Origin: Streptomyces sp. KMM 9044 | GTDB lineage: Bacteria > Actinomycetota > Actinomycetes > Streptomycetales > Streptomycetaceae | DNA length: 64,000 nt | Assembly (NCBI RefSeq): GCF_024701375.2 | Contig: NZ_CP113910.1 | Location: 6,324,001-6,388,000 of the forward strand | Reading direction: 5' to 3' | Shown: in pieces, positions 17,651-27,483 of the stretch | How positions within the stretch are numbered: the first letter of the stretch is position 1 | Layout: each line of letters starts with the position of its first letter | Translations under genes and position numbers: made by a program | Notes under the pieces: generated by a model | Seen by the model: the letters and a program-made list of their open reading frames with translations, nothing else | What the model was told of the DNA's origin: nothing | Databases searched by the model: none

Positions 17651-18108
17651 CCGACGGTAGTTCTTATGGGAGTCATCCGGAATACCTTCCGGACTTCATG
17701 AATGACCCCCGTGACGATGACGGCCGACAGGTGATGAAGCTGGATCTCGCCGAGAACCGCGCGCTGGCGGCAGCGACGCTGAGCAGATTTCCGGCTGCTA
17801 CCGGCGACGTGATCGACTTCGAGTCCGCTCCGTTCGAAGACCGACTCTGGTGGGACGATGAGGAGCACTGGACGAGGATGGCGGCGGAGCTGCTCTCCTC
17901 GTACGTACAGCGGGGTGAGCAGATCGCCGTCATCTGGGGCAACTATCTGATGCCGGCCGTGACCATGCCTGCGGATGTTGCGGTGCGACATGCGTGGGAC
18001 ATCCTGGACGCTGGGCCGCACTTCTGGATCCATCCGCTTGGCGGTTCGGTGCTCATCGAATGCCTAATGGATGGACAAGTGACGGTCGTGACGATTCCGT
18101 CAAGCTAA
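17647..18108 (+). CDS. Putative immunity protein for toxin tip B
   Basis: 153 residues. The ATG at 17647 is chosen because it overlaps the toxin stop (ATGA) and follows GAGGCGG; an in-frame ATG at 17587 lies inside the toxin. The protein is acidic (YLPDFMNDPRDDDGRQVMKL, APFEDRLWWDDEEHW) with two hydrophobic strands near the end (QIAVIWGNYLMPAVTM and GGSVLIECLMDGQVTVVTIP). I do not recognise the family; the role rests on position and acidity. An IS630 element is inserted at the TA of the stop codon. Removing it would leave TAG in the same place, so the protein is unchanged. Confidence 0.55.
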   Translation: MTDGSSYGSHPEYLPDFMNDPRDDDGRQVMKLDLAENRALAAATLSRFPAATGDVIDFESAPFEDRLWWDDEEHWTRMAAELLSSYVQRGEQIAVIWGNYLMPAVTMPADVAVRHAWDILDAGPHFWIHPLGGSVLIECLMDGQVTVVTIPSS

Positions 18109-18140
18109 GTGGTCCGCGTCGTAAATCCTTCGGGGGTTGA

Positions 18141-19307
18141 TCAGGCTGCGAGATGGGCGGAGGATTCTTCTGGGTGATCGGCGGTGTGCCGGTCGAGCCT
18201 GGCCAGGAGATCGTCCAGGTCGGAGGTGGTGAACTTCCACTGGAACGGCTGTGCCGTGGCGTTGTAACGGTCTTCGAAGGATCGGAGCCGGTCCCTGACC
18301 TGGGCAAGGTCGGTGAAGTCGTTGGGCGAGACGACCTTGCGCTGGACGACGGAGAAGTAGATCTCCACTTGGTTCAACCACGAAGCGTGGACCGGGGTGT
18401 GGACCATGACCGCGTTCGGGAACGCGCTGGTCAGCCGGTCGGCAGCCTTCTTGCCGCGGTGGGAGGAGCCGTTGTCGACGACCCAGAACACGCGTTTCGC
18501 GCTGGCGTACGGCTCCTGGGTCATGATCTGGGCGACCAGGTTCATGAACGGGTCGATGCCGGTCCTGGGTTCGGTGCGGCCGGACACTTTCGCGCGGTGC
18601 ACGTCGTAGGCGGCCAGGTAGGCCAGGGCGCCGCCGCGCCCGTAGGTGTGGTTCACCCGCATCGCTCTGGCCTGGCCGGGGGCGAGGGTGGGGTGGCAGC
18701 GGCAGCGGGCCTGGACGGAGGTCTTCTCGTCCGCGCTGATCACGTACTCGTCCGCGCCGAGAGCCTTGCCCTGCCAGGTGCGGGCGTACAGATCGAGAAC
18801 GCGCTCGGCCCTGGCACGGAAGTCGGGGTCGGTGATGAAGATCCAGGACTGGTACTGCCAGGGCTTGAGCGCGTCCTGCGTGAGCCAGCGCCGCACGGTG
18901 GAGGCGGAGATCGCGCCGGCGATGGCGCGGCCGACGACCTCGCGGGCCGGCTCCGGGGCCGACCAGCGCGAGAGAGGGGTGCCGCTCTCGGCGGGCAGTT
19001 GGCAGGCCAGGGCCTTGACCTGGGCTGTCTGCAGCGCGGTGAACGACGGCGGCCGCCCGGACCGCTCGCGGTCCCCCAGCCCGCCGAGACCGTGCTCGGC
19101 GAACCGGCCCGGCCAGCAGCGGACCGTGTCCAGGTGCAGGCCCGTCTCCCGGGCGATGCGCGCGTTGGAGCGTCCCCGTGCGGCATGCAGCACCACCTGC
19201 GCGCGGGTGCGTAACCGGTACTCGGTCTTGTGGCCGTAGGCCATCTTCTTCAGTCGCTCGCGCTCGGCGGCGCGCAGTGCTATCGGGCGTGCGGTGGCAA
19301 CGGGCAA
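18141..19307 (-). CDS. IS630-family DDE transposase
   Basis: Open frame of up to 388 residues (TTG 19307 assumed; no clear ribosome binding site, so the start is uncertain). The N-terminus has helix-turn-helix segments (SNARIARETGLHLDTVRCW and STVRRWLTQDALKPWQYQ). The catalytic triad is complete: VISADEKTS, KRVFWVVDNGSSHRG and HASWLNQVEIYFS. The stop codon lies directly next to the inner edge of the left terminal repeat. No frameshift seen. Confidence 0.85.
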   Translation of the reverse strand: MPVATARPIALRAAERERLKKMAYGHKTEYRLRTRAQVVLHAARGRSNARIARETGLHLDTVRCWPGRFAEHGLGGLGDRERSGRPPSFTALQTAQVKALACQLPAESGTPLSRWSAPEPAREVVGRAIAGAISASTVRRWLTQDALKPWQYQSWIFITDPDFRARAERVLDLYARTWQGKALGADEYVISADEKTSVQARCRCHPTLAPGQARAMRVNHTYGRGGALAYLAAYDVHRAKVSGRTEPRTGIDPFMNLVAQIMTQEPYASAKRVFWVVDNGSSHRGKKAADRLTSAFPNAVMVHTPVHASWLNQVEIYFSVVQRKVVSPNDFTDLAQVRDRLRSFEDRYNATAQPFQWKFTTSDLDDLLARLDRHTADHPEESSAHLAA

Positions 19308-19394
19308 GGCAGGCAGGCCGATCGGGAGAAGTGAATCACGACAGGCCAGAGCCTGCCGTACCCGACGACCGGCCCCTCGGGCAGGATGGACGCC

Positions 19395-19721
19395 ATGCCC
19401 ACGCCTTCGGAACACACCCGGCTCTCGCTGGAGGGGCGCCTCGGCGAGCACGCCCGCACTGCCTGGCCGCAACTGGAGCAGTTGCACGTCCGCCACCGCG
19501 GCGCCTTCGCCTATGTGGAGGCCGAACTCGCCGACGGCGAACAGGTCAAGCTGATGCGACTGCGCTACACCGGCGCCGTCGGCAAGTGGGGCTTCGCCCT
19601 CTACTACGCCGGCAGCGACCGCTACGAAGACTCCCTGCTGCCCACCGGCAGCCCCACCGGCACCCCCGCAGACGCACTCGACTGCGCCTGCCGGCTCCAC
19701 CTCACAGCCCCCGACATCTGA
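19395..19721 (+). CDS. IS630 passenger gene, hypothetical protein
   Basis: 108 residues, ATG 19395 (an ATG at 19386 is also in frame). The sequence HTRLSLEGRLGEHARTAW, HRGAFAYVEAELADG and LMRLRYTGAVGKWGFALYYA looks like a small alpha-beta domain: one helix, then three or four strands. It ends DALDCACRLHLTAPDI. No catalytic motif is obvious. It lies inside the element, divergent from the transposase, and its 3' part also survives in the IS630 relic at 6664-6765. So it travels with the element rather than being a chance target. Function unknown. Confidence 0.65.
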   Translation: MPTPSEHTRLSLEGRLGEHARTAWPQLEQLHVRHRGAFAYVEAELADGEQVKLMRLRYTGAVGKWGFALYYAGSDRYEDSLLPTGSPTGTPADALDCACRLHLTAPDI

Positions 19722-19954
19722 CCAGACGCCAGCCACAGCACCGCCTCCGCCGTCAACCCCCGAAGGATTTACGACGCGGACCACTTAGGCTGGAGTGTAT
19801 GTACGGCTGGGGCACACACTGCGGCCGAAACCGCACACCTGCGGGGACTGTTCGTACGTTCTTATGACCGGAGGACGGGGAACCCACAGCCACGTGCGGC
19901 ACAATGGCCCTGCCCGAAGCAGGTCCACACTCTCCAAGTGACGGAATCGGCGTG

Positions 19955-20614
19955 ATGAGCAAGACGACAGTGAAGGACGTTTCCACCGGGCCCGATCCCG
20001 CTCCGGGGCCCGCCGCCGGGCCGCCGCGTGAGGGCACCGGCCGTGCGTTCGCCCTGCTGCTGGTCATCACCGGCGCCGCCGGTGTCCTGGCCGCGTGGAT
20101 CATCACCCTGGACAAGTTCAAACTGCTCGAGGCCAAGGTCAAGGGCGAGACCTTCGTTCCCGGCTGCAGCCTCAACCCGGTGGTCTCCTGCGGCAGCGTC
20201 ATGGAGAGCGACCAGGCGAGCGTCTTCGGTTTCCCCAACCCGATGCTGGGCCTCGTGACCTACGGCATCGTCGTCTGCGTGGGCATGAGCCTGCTCGCCG
20301 GGGCACGCTTCCCGCGCTGGTACTGGCTCACCCTCAACGCGGGCACCCTCTTCGGCGTCGTCTTCTGCGCCTGGCTGATGATCCAGTCCCTGTACCGGAT
20401 CAACGCCCTGTGCCTGTGGTGCTGCCTGGCCTGGGTCGCCACCATCATCATGTTCTGGTACGTCACGTCGTTCAACATCCGCAAGGGCTTCCTGCCCGCC
20501 CCCGGCTGGCTGAGGAGCTTCTTCGGCGAGTTCACCTGGGTCATGCCCGTGCTGCACATCGGCATCATCGGCATGCTGATCCTGACCCGCTGGTGGGAGT
20601 TCTGGACCAGTTGA
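19955..20614 (+). CDS. Vitamin K epoxide reductase (VKOR) family membrane protein
   Basis: 219 residues with four or five membrane helices. The loop pair of cysteines is in VPGCSLNPVVSCGSV and the active CxxC is in NALCLWCCLAW. VKOR homologues re-oxidise thioredoxin-like partners to support disulfide bond formation outside the membrane. I chose ATG 19955 (MSKTTVKDVSTGPD) over the upstream frame from 19904, which shows no conserved residues. It is the first core gene after the island; its promoter must lie in 19788-19954, next to the IS630 end. A terminator follows. Confidence 0.85.
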   Translation: MSKTTVKDVSTGPDPAPGPAAGPPREGTGRAFALLLVITGAAGVLAAWIITLDKFKLLEAKVKGETFVPGCSLNPVVSCGSVMESDQASVFGFPNPMLGLVTYGIVVCVGMSLLAGARFPRWYWLTLNAGTLFGVVFCAWLMIQSLYRINALCLWCCLAWVATIIMFWYVTSFNIRKGFLPAPGWLRSFFGEFTWVMPVLHIGIIGMLILTRWWEFWTS

Positions 20615-20675
20615 CCGCACCGGCCGCACCGCCCCCCCCGGGCCGCGGGAACCGCACAGGCCCCCGGAGCCGCGA

Positions 20676-20716
20676 GGACCGCACCGACCGCGCGAGCCGC
20701 GCTGTCGGTGCGGTCC
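20676..20716 (+). terminator. Terminator after the VKOR gene
   Basis: 13-bp perfect stem (ggaccgcaccgac at 20676-20688 with 20704-20716) followed by TTTA, 60 bp after the VKOR stop and directly before rarA. Confidence 0.7.
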
Positions 20717-20730
20717 TTTAGGGTTTCGGT

Positions 20731-22086
20731 GTGGAGCCCGACCTGTTCACCGCCGCAGCAGAAGAACGCCAGGAGAAGGACCCGACCGGCAGCCCCCTCG
20801 CCGTCCGGATGCGCCCGCGCACCCTCGACGAGGTGGTGGGCCAGCAGCATCTGCTGAAGCCGGGCTCACCCCTGCGCCGGCTGGTCGGCCAGGGTGCCTC
20901 CGGCCCCGCGGGCCCGTCCTCGGTGTTTCTGTGGGGACCGCCCGGCACCGGCAAGACGACCCTGGCCCACGTCGTCTCCAAGGCCACCGACCGGCGCTTC
21001 GTCGAACTGTCGGCGATCACCGCGGGCGTCAAGGAGGTCCGCACGGTCATCGACGGCGCCCGCCGCGCCTCGGGTGGGTACGGCAAGGAGACCGTCCTCT
21101 TCCTCGACGAGATCCACCGCTTCAGCAAGGCGCAGCAGGACTCCCTGCTCCCCGCGGTCGAGAACCGCTGGGTCACGCTGATCGCCGCGACCACCGAGAA
21201 CCCCTACTTCTCGGTCATCTCCCCGCTGCTGTCCCGCTCGCTCCTGCTCACCCTCGAACCCCTCACCGACGACGACATCCGGGACCTGCTCCACCGCGCG
21301 CTCGGCGACGAGCGGGGTCTGAAGGGCGCCCTCACCCTCCCCGGGGACACCGGCTCCCACCTGGTGCGCATCGCCGGCGGGGACGCCCGCCGCGCCCTGA
21401 CCGCCCTGGAGGCCGCCGCGGGGGCCGCACTGGACAAGGGGGAGACGGAGATCTCCCTGGCCACCCTGGAGGAGACGGTCGACCGGGCCGCAGTGAAGTA
21501 CGACCGTTCCGGAGACCAGCACTACGACGTCGCCAGCGCCCTGATCAAGTCCATCCGCGGCTCCGACGTGGACGCCGCCCTGCACTACCTCGCCCGGATG
21601 ATCGAGGCGGGTGAGGACCCCCGCTTCCTCGCCCGCCGCCTGATGATCTCCGCCAGCGAGGACATCGGCCTCGCCGATCCGAACGCCCTGCAGATCGCGG
21701 TCGCCGCCGCCCAGGCCGTCGCCATGATCGGCTTCCCGGAGGCGGCCCTCACCCTCAGCCACGCCACCATCGCCCTCGCCCTCGCCCCCAAGTCCAACGC
21801 GGCCACCACCGCGATCGGCGCCGCCCTCGACGACGTCCGCAAGGGGCTGGCCGGGCCCGTCCCGGCCCACCTGCGTGACGGGCACTACAAGGGCGCGGCC
21901 AAGCTGGGCCACGCCCAGGGGTACGTGTACCCGCACGACCTGTCCGAGGGCATAGCCCAGCAGCAGTACGCCCCGGACGCCCTCAAGGACCGCGCGTACT
22001 ACGAACCCACCCGGCACGGCGCCGAGGCGCGGTACGCCGACGCGGTGGAGTGGACCAGGAAGCACCTCGGCCGGAAGCAGCCGTGA
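20731..22086 (+). CDS. rarA: Replication-associated recombination ATPase RarA (MgsA)
   Basis: 451 residues from GTG 20731. AAA+ ATPase: Walker [15 protein letters not shown] (about residues 71-84), Walker [11 protein letters not shown], sensor [10 protein letters not shown], then the C-terminal tetramerisation region ending with [18 protein letters not shown]. RarA acts at stalled replication forks with SSB. Length and motif order are normal. It is followed by a long leader in front of rpsD. Confidence 0.93.
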   Translation: MEPDLFTAAAEERQEKDPTGSPLAVRMRPRTLDEVVGQQHLLKPGSPLRRLVGQGASGPAGPSSVFLWGPPGTGKTTLAHVVSKATDRRFVELSAITAGVKEVRTVIDGARRASGGYGKETVLFLDEIHRFSKAQQDSLLPAVENRWVTLIAATTENPYFSVISPLLSRSLLLTLEPLTDDDIRDLLHRALGDERGLKGALTLPGDTGSHLVRIAGGDARRALTALEAAAGAALDKGETEISLATLEETVDRAAVKYDRSGDQHYDVASALIKSIRGSDVDAALHYLARMIEAGEDPRFLARRLMISASEDIGLADPNALQIAVAAAQAVAMIGFPEAALTLSHATIALALAPKSNAATTAIGAALDDVRKGLAGPVPAHLRDGHYKGAAKLGHAQGYVYPHDLSEGIAQQQYAPDALKDRAYYEPTRHGAEARYADAVEWTRKHLGRKQP

Positions 22087-22416
22087 GCACCCTGTAGAAT
22101 CTGCCGAAGCTGCGTCCCGCGTCCGGTACCCGCAAGGGAAACCGGCACCACCAGAGCGGGACATCCAGCCGGAGACCCCCGCCCTCCGGGGCAGGGAATC
22201 CAGGAGCGTCGCGCACCGTCGAACGGTGTCGCGGGCAGCCCACCACCACCCGGATTTCCGGGAGCGGCCGGTGGGCCACTCGCGTACTGCACGTATGTGC
22301 CCAGATCAGGGGAGCGGCTGCCCGGCAGGTCCGTCACGGACCCGCGGGGTTTCCCCGGCTGCGGATGCGACCTCCCTTAACCCTGGTGAGCCGACAACAC
22401 GAAGGTGAAAGAGACA
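22087..22416 (+). other. Long rpsD leader region
   Basis: 330 bp without a credible gene. A TAGAAT -10-like hexamer at 22095-22100 lies just after rarA; its -35 is weak. Several short palindromes follow (for example ggtccgtcacggacc at about 22327). The length fits a structured mRNA leader; S4 commonly controls its own synthesis, but I cannot identify a specific S4 site. Confidence 0.45.
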
Positions 22417-23031
22417 GTGGCTAATCAGCCCCGCCCCAAGGTCAAGAAGTCGCGTGCCCTGGGTATCGCGCTGACCCCGAAGGCCGTCAAGTACTTCGAG
22501 GCCCGCCCCTACCCGCCGGGTGAGCACGGCCGCGGCCGCAAGCAGAACTCGGACTACAAGGTCCGTCTGCTGGAGAAGCAGCGTCTGCGCGCCCAGTACG
22601 ACGTCAGCGAGCGCCAGCTCGTCCGCGCGTACGAGCGTGCCGCCAAGACCTCGCTCAAGACCGGTGAAGCGCTCGTCATCGAGCTCGAGCGCCGTCTCGA
22701 CGCCCTGGTCCTGCGTTCGGGCATCGCCCGCACGATCTACCAGGCCCGCCAGATGGTCACCCACGGCCACATCCAGGTCAACGGCAAGAAGGTCGACAAG
22801 CCCTCCTTCCGTGTCCGCCCGGACGACGTCGTGCAGGTCCGCGAGCGCAGCAAGGACAAGACGCTGTTCACGATCGCCCGCGAGGGTGGCTTCGCCCCCG
22901 ACGGCGAGATCCCGCGCTACCTCCAGGTGAACCTCAAGTCCCTGGCGTTCCGCCTGGACCGTGAGCCGAACCGCAAGGAGATCCCGGTGATCTGCGACGA
23001 GCAGCTGGTCGTCGAGTACTACGCCCGCTGA
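22417..23031 (+). CDS. rpsD: 30S ribosomal protein S4
   Basis: 204 residues from GTG 22417 ([20 protein letters not shown]). The S4 domain is at about 95-160 ([20 protein letters not shown], then [19 protein letters not shown]). It is an assembly-initiating 16S rRNA-binding protein and a translational repressor in many bacteria. No CXXC zinc motifs in the N-terminus, so it is the zinc-free form. Alone in its transcription unit, with a 21-bp-stem terminator. Confidence 0.95.
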   Translation: MANQPRPKVKKSRALGIALTPKAVKYFEARPYPPGEHGRGRKQNSDYKVRLLEKQRLRAQYDVSERQLVRAYERAAKTSLKTGEALVIELERRLDALVLRSGIARTIYQARQMVTHGHIQVNGKKVDKPSFRVRPDDVVQVRERSKDKTLFTIAREGGFAPDGEIPRYLQVNLKSLAFRLDREPNRKEIPVICDEQLVVEYYAR

Positions 23032-23054
23032 CCCCGGCAGGCACGCGGTACCTC

Positions 23055-23100
23055 AGCCCGCCGCTTCTCCCGCCCGTGAGGGCGGGAGAAGCGGCGGGCT
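23055..23100 (+). terminator. rpsD terminator
   Basis: Perfect 21-bp stem (23055-23075 with 23080-23100) closed by a GTGA tetraloop, 24 bp after rpsD. Bases 23101-23337 beyond it show no gene; they hold the promoter region of the DUF948 gene. Confidence 0.85.
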
Positions 23101-23337
23101 GCTGCGTGGGCGCCCCGGCAGCCGCCTGTCGCACGGTCGTGCCCGGCCGGGCCGAAGCGGCCCGCCACGGCTCCGCCTCCCGGCCCCGTGCAGAGCCCGG
23201 CGGACCGCCTCGGCCCGGCCGGGCAGCGCTCCCGCGCCGGGCGGTAATCCGGTACGGAGTCCCGCCGGCGGCGCGATAGGCTCGGTCCACGATTCTCTCG
23301 ATGTTCAGGCATGTTTCTCAGGGAGCAGGTGCGCACA

Positions 23338-23811
23338 GTGTCCGGTGGAGAGGTGGCCGGAATCCTGGTGGCCGTGTTCTGGGCGATCCTGGTCTCCTTC
23401 CTCGCCGTTGCGCTGGCGAGGCTGGCCCAGACGCTCCGGGCCACCACCAGGCTCGTGGCGGACGTGACCGACCAGGCCGTTCCGCTGCTGGCCGACGCCT
23501 CCACCGCGGTGCGCTCCGCACAGACCCAGATCGAGCGGGTCGACGCGATCGCCTCCGACGTCCAGGAGGTCACCTCCAACGCCTCCGCCCTGTCGACCAC
23601 CGTCGCCTCCACCTTCGGGGGCCCGTTGGTCAAGGTCGCCGCTTTCGGCTACGGCGTGCGCCGGGCCGTCAGCGGCCGCAAGGAGGACGCGTCCGCCAGG
23701 CCGGCGTCCGACAGGACCGAGCCCGCGAAGGCGCCGGGCCGCACCGTGATCGTGGGCCGCACCGTCCCGGGCACGCGGCGGGCCAGGCGTACCCGGGGAA
23801 AGAAGGACTGA
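23338..23811 (+). CDS. DUF948 domain-containing membrane protein
   Basis: 157 residues. GTG 23338 (MSGGEVAGILVAVFWAILVSF) is preferred for its GGGAG site; ATG 23311 is in frame. One N-terminal membrane helix (about 6-28) leads to a helical segment typical of DUF948 (TTRLVADVTDQAVPLLADAS, then QTQIERVDAIASDVQEVTSN), then a basic disordered tail. Function unknown; conserved between rpsD and alaS in Streptomyces. The DUF6167 gene starts 7 bp later. Confidence 0.8.
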   Translation: MSGGEVAGILVAVFWAILVSFLAVALARLAQTLRATTRLVADVTDQAVPLLADASTAVRSAQTQIERVDAIASDVQEVTSNASALSTTVASTFGGPLVKVAAFGYGVRRAVSGRKEDASARPASDRTEPAKAPGRTVIVGRTVPGTRRARRTRGKKD

Positions 23812-23818
23812 CCCAGCG

Positions 23819-24190
23819 ATGTTCCGCCGTACGTTCTGGTTCACCACCGGCGTCGCCACAGGTGTGTGGGCCACCACCAAGGTCAACCGGAAACTGAGGC
23901 AGCTGACGCCCGAGAGCCTCGCCGCGACCGCGGCGAACAAGGCGATCGAGGCCGGCGGCCGCATCAAGGACCGGGCGGTGGACTTCGCCCTCGACGTCCG
24001 CGACAACATGGCCCGGCGCGAGGCCGAACTGGGCGACGCCCTCGGCCTCGACGCCCCGGCAGACCGGGAACTGCCGCGCTCCGGCCGGTACGCCGTCCTC
24101 GAGAACCGCAACAGCCCGAAGAGCAGCCCACGGTACGCCGAGGGCTCGGCGTACCCGACGAGCCCGTACAACCGGAATGAGGACCACTGA
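23819..24190 (+). CDS. DUF6167 family protein
   Basis: 123 residues ([20 protein letters not shown]). A short hydrophobic Gly-rich start is followed by an amphipathic helix ([20 protein letters not shown]) and a charged, unstructured C-terminus. Known only as a conserved actinobacterial family upstream of alaS. Its stop overlaps the alaS start (TGATG), so the three genes form one unit with DUF948. Confidence 0.78.
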   Translation: MFRRTFWFTTGVATGVWATTKVNRKLRQLTPESLAATAANKAIEAGGRIKDRAVDFALDVRDNMARREAELGDALGLDAPADRELPRSGRYAVLENRNSPKSSPRYAEGSAYPTSPYNRNEDH

Positions 24191-26859
24191 TGGAGTCGGC
24201 CGAGATCCGCCGCCGCTGGCTGAGCTTCTTCGAGGAGCGCGGGCACACCGTCGTCCCTTCGGCGTCGCTCATCGCGGACGACCCGACTCTGCTCCTCGTC
24301 CCGGCCGGCATGGTGCCCTTCAAGCCCTACTTCCTGGGCGAGGTGAAGCCGCCCTTCGCGCGCGCCACCAGCGTCCAGAAGTGCGTCCGCACGCCGGACA
24401 TCGAAGAGGTCGGCAAGACCACCCGGCACGGCACCTTCTTCCAGATGTGCGGCAACTTCTCCTTCGGCGACTACTTCAAGGAAGGCGCCGTCAAGCTGGC
24501 CTGGGAGCTGCTCACCAGCCCCCAGGACAAGGGCGGCTACGGCCTTGACCCCGAGCGCCTGTGGATCACCGTCTACAAGGACGACGACGAGGCCGGGCGT
24601 ATCTGGCGCGACGTCGTCGGCGTGCCCGCCGAGCGCATCCAGCGCCTGGGCAAGAAGGACAACTACTGGGACATGGGCGTCCCCGGGCCCTGCGGTCCCT
24701 GCTCCGAGATCAACTACGACCGCGGCCCCGAGTTCGGCGCCGAGGGCGGCCCCGCCGTCAACGACGAGCGGTACGTGGAGATCTGGAACCTCGTCTTCAT
24801 GCAGTACGAGCGGGGCGAAGGGGCGGGCAAGGACTATCCGATCCTCGGCGACCTGCCGAGCCAGAACATCGACACCGGTCTCGGCCTCGAGCGGCTTGCC
24901 ATGATTCTGCAGGGCGTGCAGAACCTGTACGAGATCGACACCTCCATGGCCGTCGTCGACAAGGCCACCGACCTGACCGGGGTCCGCTACGGCGATGCCC
25001 AGGACTCGGACGTCTCGCTGCGCGTGGTCACCGACCACATGCGCACCTCGGTCATGCTCATCGGTGACGGCGTCACCCCGGGCAACGAGGGCCGCGGCTA
25101 CGTGCTGCGCCGCATCATGCGCCGTGCCATCCGCACCATGCGCCTGCTCGGCGCCACCGGCCCGGTCGTCGAGGACCTGGTCGACGTCGTCATCGGCATG
25201 ATGGGGCAGCAGTACCCCGAGCTGATCACCGACCGCGAGCGGATCGAGAAGGTCGCCGTCGCCGAGGAGAACGCCTTCCTCAAGACGCTGAAGGCCGGCA
25301 CCAACATCCTCGACACCGCCGTCACCGAGACCAAGCAGTCCGGTGGCACGGTCCTCTCCGGCGACCGGGCCTTCCTGCTCCACGACACCTGGGGTTTCCC
25401 GATCGACCTCACCCTGGAGATGGCCGCCGAGCAGGGGCTGTCCGTGGACGAGGACAGCTTCCGCCGGCTCATGAAGGAGCAGCGGGAGCGGGCCAAGGCC
25501 GACGCGCGGGCCAAGAAGACCGGCCACGCCGACCTCGGGGCCTACCGCGAGATCGCCGACCGGGCCGGTGTCACCGACTTCACCGGCTACACCGCCACCG
25601 AGGGCGAGTCCACCGTCGTGGGCATCCTGGTCGACGGCGTCTCCTCACCGGCCGCCGCCGAGGGCGACGAGGTGGAGATCGTCCTCGACCGCACCCCGTT
25701 CTACGCCGAGGGCGGCGGCCAGATCGGCGACACCGGGCGGATCAGGGCCGACTCCGGCGCCGTCATCGAGGTCCGTGACTGCCAGAAGCCGGTCCCGGGC
25801 GTGTACGTCCACAAGGGCGTCGTCCAGGTCGGCGAGGTCACCCTCGGTGCCAAGGCCCACGCCTCCGTCGACGAGCGCCGCCGCACGGCCATCGCCCGCG
25901 CCCACTCGGCCACCCACCTCACCCACCAGGCACTGCGCGACGCCCTCGGCCCGACGGCTGCCCAGGCCGGTTCCGAGAACCAGCCCGGCCGCTTCCGCTT
26001 CGACTTCGGCTCGCCGTCCGCCGTGCCGACGGCCGTGATGACCGACGTCGAGCAGAAGATCAACGAGGTGCTCGCCCGTGATCTGGACGTGCGTGCCGAC
26101 GTCATGGGCATCGACGAGGCCAGGAAACAGGGTGCCATCGCCGAGTTCGGCGAGAAGTACGGCGAGCGCGTGCGCGTGGTGACCATCGGCGACTTCTCCA
26201 AGGAGCTGTGCGGCGGCACCCACGTGCACAACACCGCCCAGCTCGGCCTGGTCAAGCTGCTCGGCGAGTCCTCCATCGGCTCCGGTGTGCGCCGTATCGA
26301 GGCCCTGGTCGGTGTGGACGCCTACAACTTCCTCGCCCGCGAGCACACAGTCGTCGCCCAGCTCCAGGAGCTGATCAAGGGCCGCCCGGAGGAGCTTCCG
26401 GAGAAGGTCTCCGCCATGCTCGGCAAGCTCAAGGACGCCGAGAAGGAGATCGAGAAGTTCCGTGCCGAGAAGGTGCTCCAGGCCGCCGGAGGCCTTGCCG
26501 AGTCCGCCAAGGACGTGCACGGCGTCGCCCTGGTGACCGGCCGGGTCCCGGACGGCACCACCGCCGACGACCTGCGCAAGCTGGTCCTCGACGTACGCGG
26601 CCGGATCCAGGGAGGCCGGGCCGCCGTCGTCGCCCTGTTCACCACCGTGGGCGGCAAGCCCCTCACCGTCATCGCCACCAACGAGGCCGCCCGCGAGCGC
26701 GGTCTCAAGGCCGGCGACCTGGTTCGCGCGGCTGCCAAGACCCTCGGCGGCGGCGGTGGCGGCAAGCCGGACGTCGCCCAGGGCGGCGGCCAGAACGCAG
26801 CCGCCGTCGGCGACGCCGTCGACGCCGTCGAGCGGCTCGTGGCGGACACGGCCAAGTGA
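24190..26859 (+). CDS. alaS: Alanyl-tRNA synthetase
   Basis: 889 residues. Class II catalytic core at the N-terminus ([35 protein letters not shown]), an editing domain with [15 protein letters not shown] and [13 protein letters not shown] (the zinc-site HxxxH and CxxxH), and a C-Ala region with DHHA1 features near the end. It charges tRNA(Ala) and hydrolyses mischarged Ser/Gly. Full length. It overlaps ruvX by 4 bp (GTGA). Confidence 0.97.
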   Translation: MESAEIRRRWLSFFEERGHTVVPSASLIADDPTLLLVPAGMVPFKPYFLGEVKPPFARATSVQKCVRTPDIEEVGKTTRHGTFFQMCGNFSFGDYFKEGAVKLAWELLTSPQDKGGYGLDPERLWITVYKDDDEAGRIWRDVVGVPAERIQRLGKKDNYWDMGVPGPCGPCSEINYDRGPEFGAEGGPAVNDERYVEIWNLVFMQYERGEGAGKDYPILGDLPSQNIDTGLGLERLAMILQGVQNLYEIDTSMAVVDKATDLTGVRYGDAQDSDVSLRVVTDHMRTSVMLIGDGVTPGNEGRGYVLRRIMRRAIRTMRLLGATGPVVEDLVDVVIGMMGQQYPELITDRERIEKVAVAEENAFLKTLKAGTNILDTAVTETKQSGGTVLSGDRAFLLHDTWGFPIDLTLEMAAEQGLSVDEDSFRRLMKEQRERAKADARAKKTGHADLGAYREIADRAGVTDFTGYTATEGESTVVGILVDGVSSPAAAEGDEVEIVLDRTPFYAEGGGQIGDTGRIRADSGAVIEVRDCQKPVPGVYVHKGVVQVGEVTLGAKAHASVDERRRTAIARAHSATHLTHQALRDALGPTAAQAGSENQPGRFRFDFGSPSAVPTAVMTDVEQKINEVLARDLDVRADVMGIDEARKQGAIAEFGEKYGERVRVVTIGDFSKELCGGTHVHNTAQLGLVKLLGESSIGSGVRRIEALVGVDAYNFLAREHTVVAQLQELIKGRPEELPEKVSAMLGKLKDAEKEIEKFRAEKVLQAAGGLAESAKDVHGVALVTGRVPDGTTADDLRKLVLDVRGRIQGGRAAVVALFTTVGGKPLTVIATNEAARERGLKAGDLVRAAAKTLGGGGGGKPDVAQGGGQNAAAVGDAVDAVERLVADTAK

Positions 26860-27359
26860 GCGACCCGATGCCCGGTCCGTCGGACGGCCCGGCGATGCGC
26901 CGTGGCCGCCGGCTCGCGATCGACGTCGGGGACGCCCGGATCGGGGTCGCCTCGTGCGACCCCGACGGGATCCTCGCCACCCCGGTGGAGACCGTCCCCG
27001 GCCGGGATGTCCCGGCGGCCCGCCGGCGCCTTCGTCAGCTCGTGGAGGAGTACGAGCCGATCGAGGTCGTCGTCGGCCTTCCCCGCTCCCTCAAGGGGGG
27101 TGAGGGCCCCGCCGCGGCCAAGGTCCGCGGCTTCGCCCGGGAACTGGCCCGTGGGATCGCACCGGTGCCGGTGCGGCTCGTCGACGAGCGCCTGACGACG
27201 GTGGCGGCGAGCCAGGGGCTGCGGGCCTCCGGAGTGAAGTCCAGGAAGGGACGCTCCGTCATCGACCAGGCCGCCGCTGTGATCATTCTCCAGCAGGCCC
27301 TCGAATCCGAACGGGTGTCAGGCAACCCACCCGGTGAGGGCGTCGAAGTGGTGAGCTGA
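26856..27359 (+). CDS. ruvX: Putative pre-16S rRNA nuclease / Holliday junction resolvase YqgF
   Basis: RNase H-like YqgF fold: [17 protein letters not shown] (first catalytic Asp), [31 protein letters not shown] (second acidic site) and [15 protein letters not shown] (third). I use GTG 26856, overlapping the alaS stop, giving 167 residues; starts at 26868 or 26895 are possible. The family matures the 16S 5' end. Cotranscribed with alaS. Confidence 0.88.
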   Translation: MSDPMPGPSDGPAMRRGRRLAIDVGDARIGVASCDPDGILATPVETVPGRDVPAARRRLRQLVEEYEPIEVVVGLPRSLKGGEGPAAAKVRGFARELARGIAPVPVRLVDERLTTVAASQGLRASGVKSRKGRSVIDQAAAVIILQQALESERVSGNPPGEGVEVVS

Positions 27360-27483
27360 TCGCGGTACGGTAACGTTCCGCGCGATGCGGTGGTGTTCGA
27401 ACAGCCGCCGCGAAAGAGAGGCGGAACGGACGCCGGCAACCCCCACAGCCGCGTGACCGCCGCCTCGCGGCTCTAGGGGATCG

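Larger units (their letters stand above)
18108..19785. mobile_element. Complete IS630-family element with a passenger gene
   Basis: 1,678 bp with perfect 33-bp terminal inverted repeats (starting agtggtccgcgtcgtaaatc) at 18108-18140 and 19753-19785, flanked on both sides by TA (18106-18107 and 19786-19787), the target duplication typical of the family. It contains a minus-strand transposase and a divergent plus-strand gene of 108 codons. Perfect ends and an open transposase frame suggest recent, possibly still active, transposition. Confidence 0.88.
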
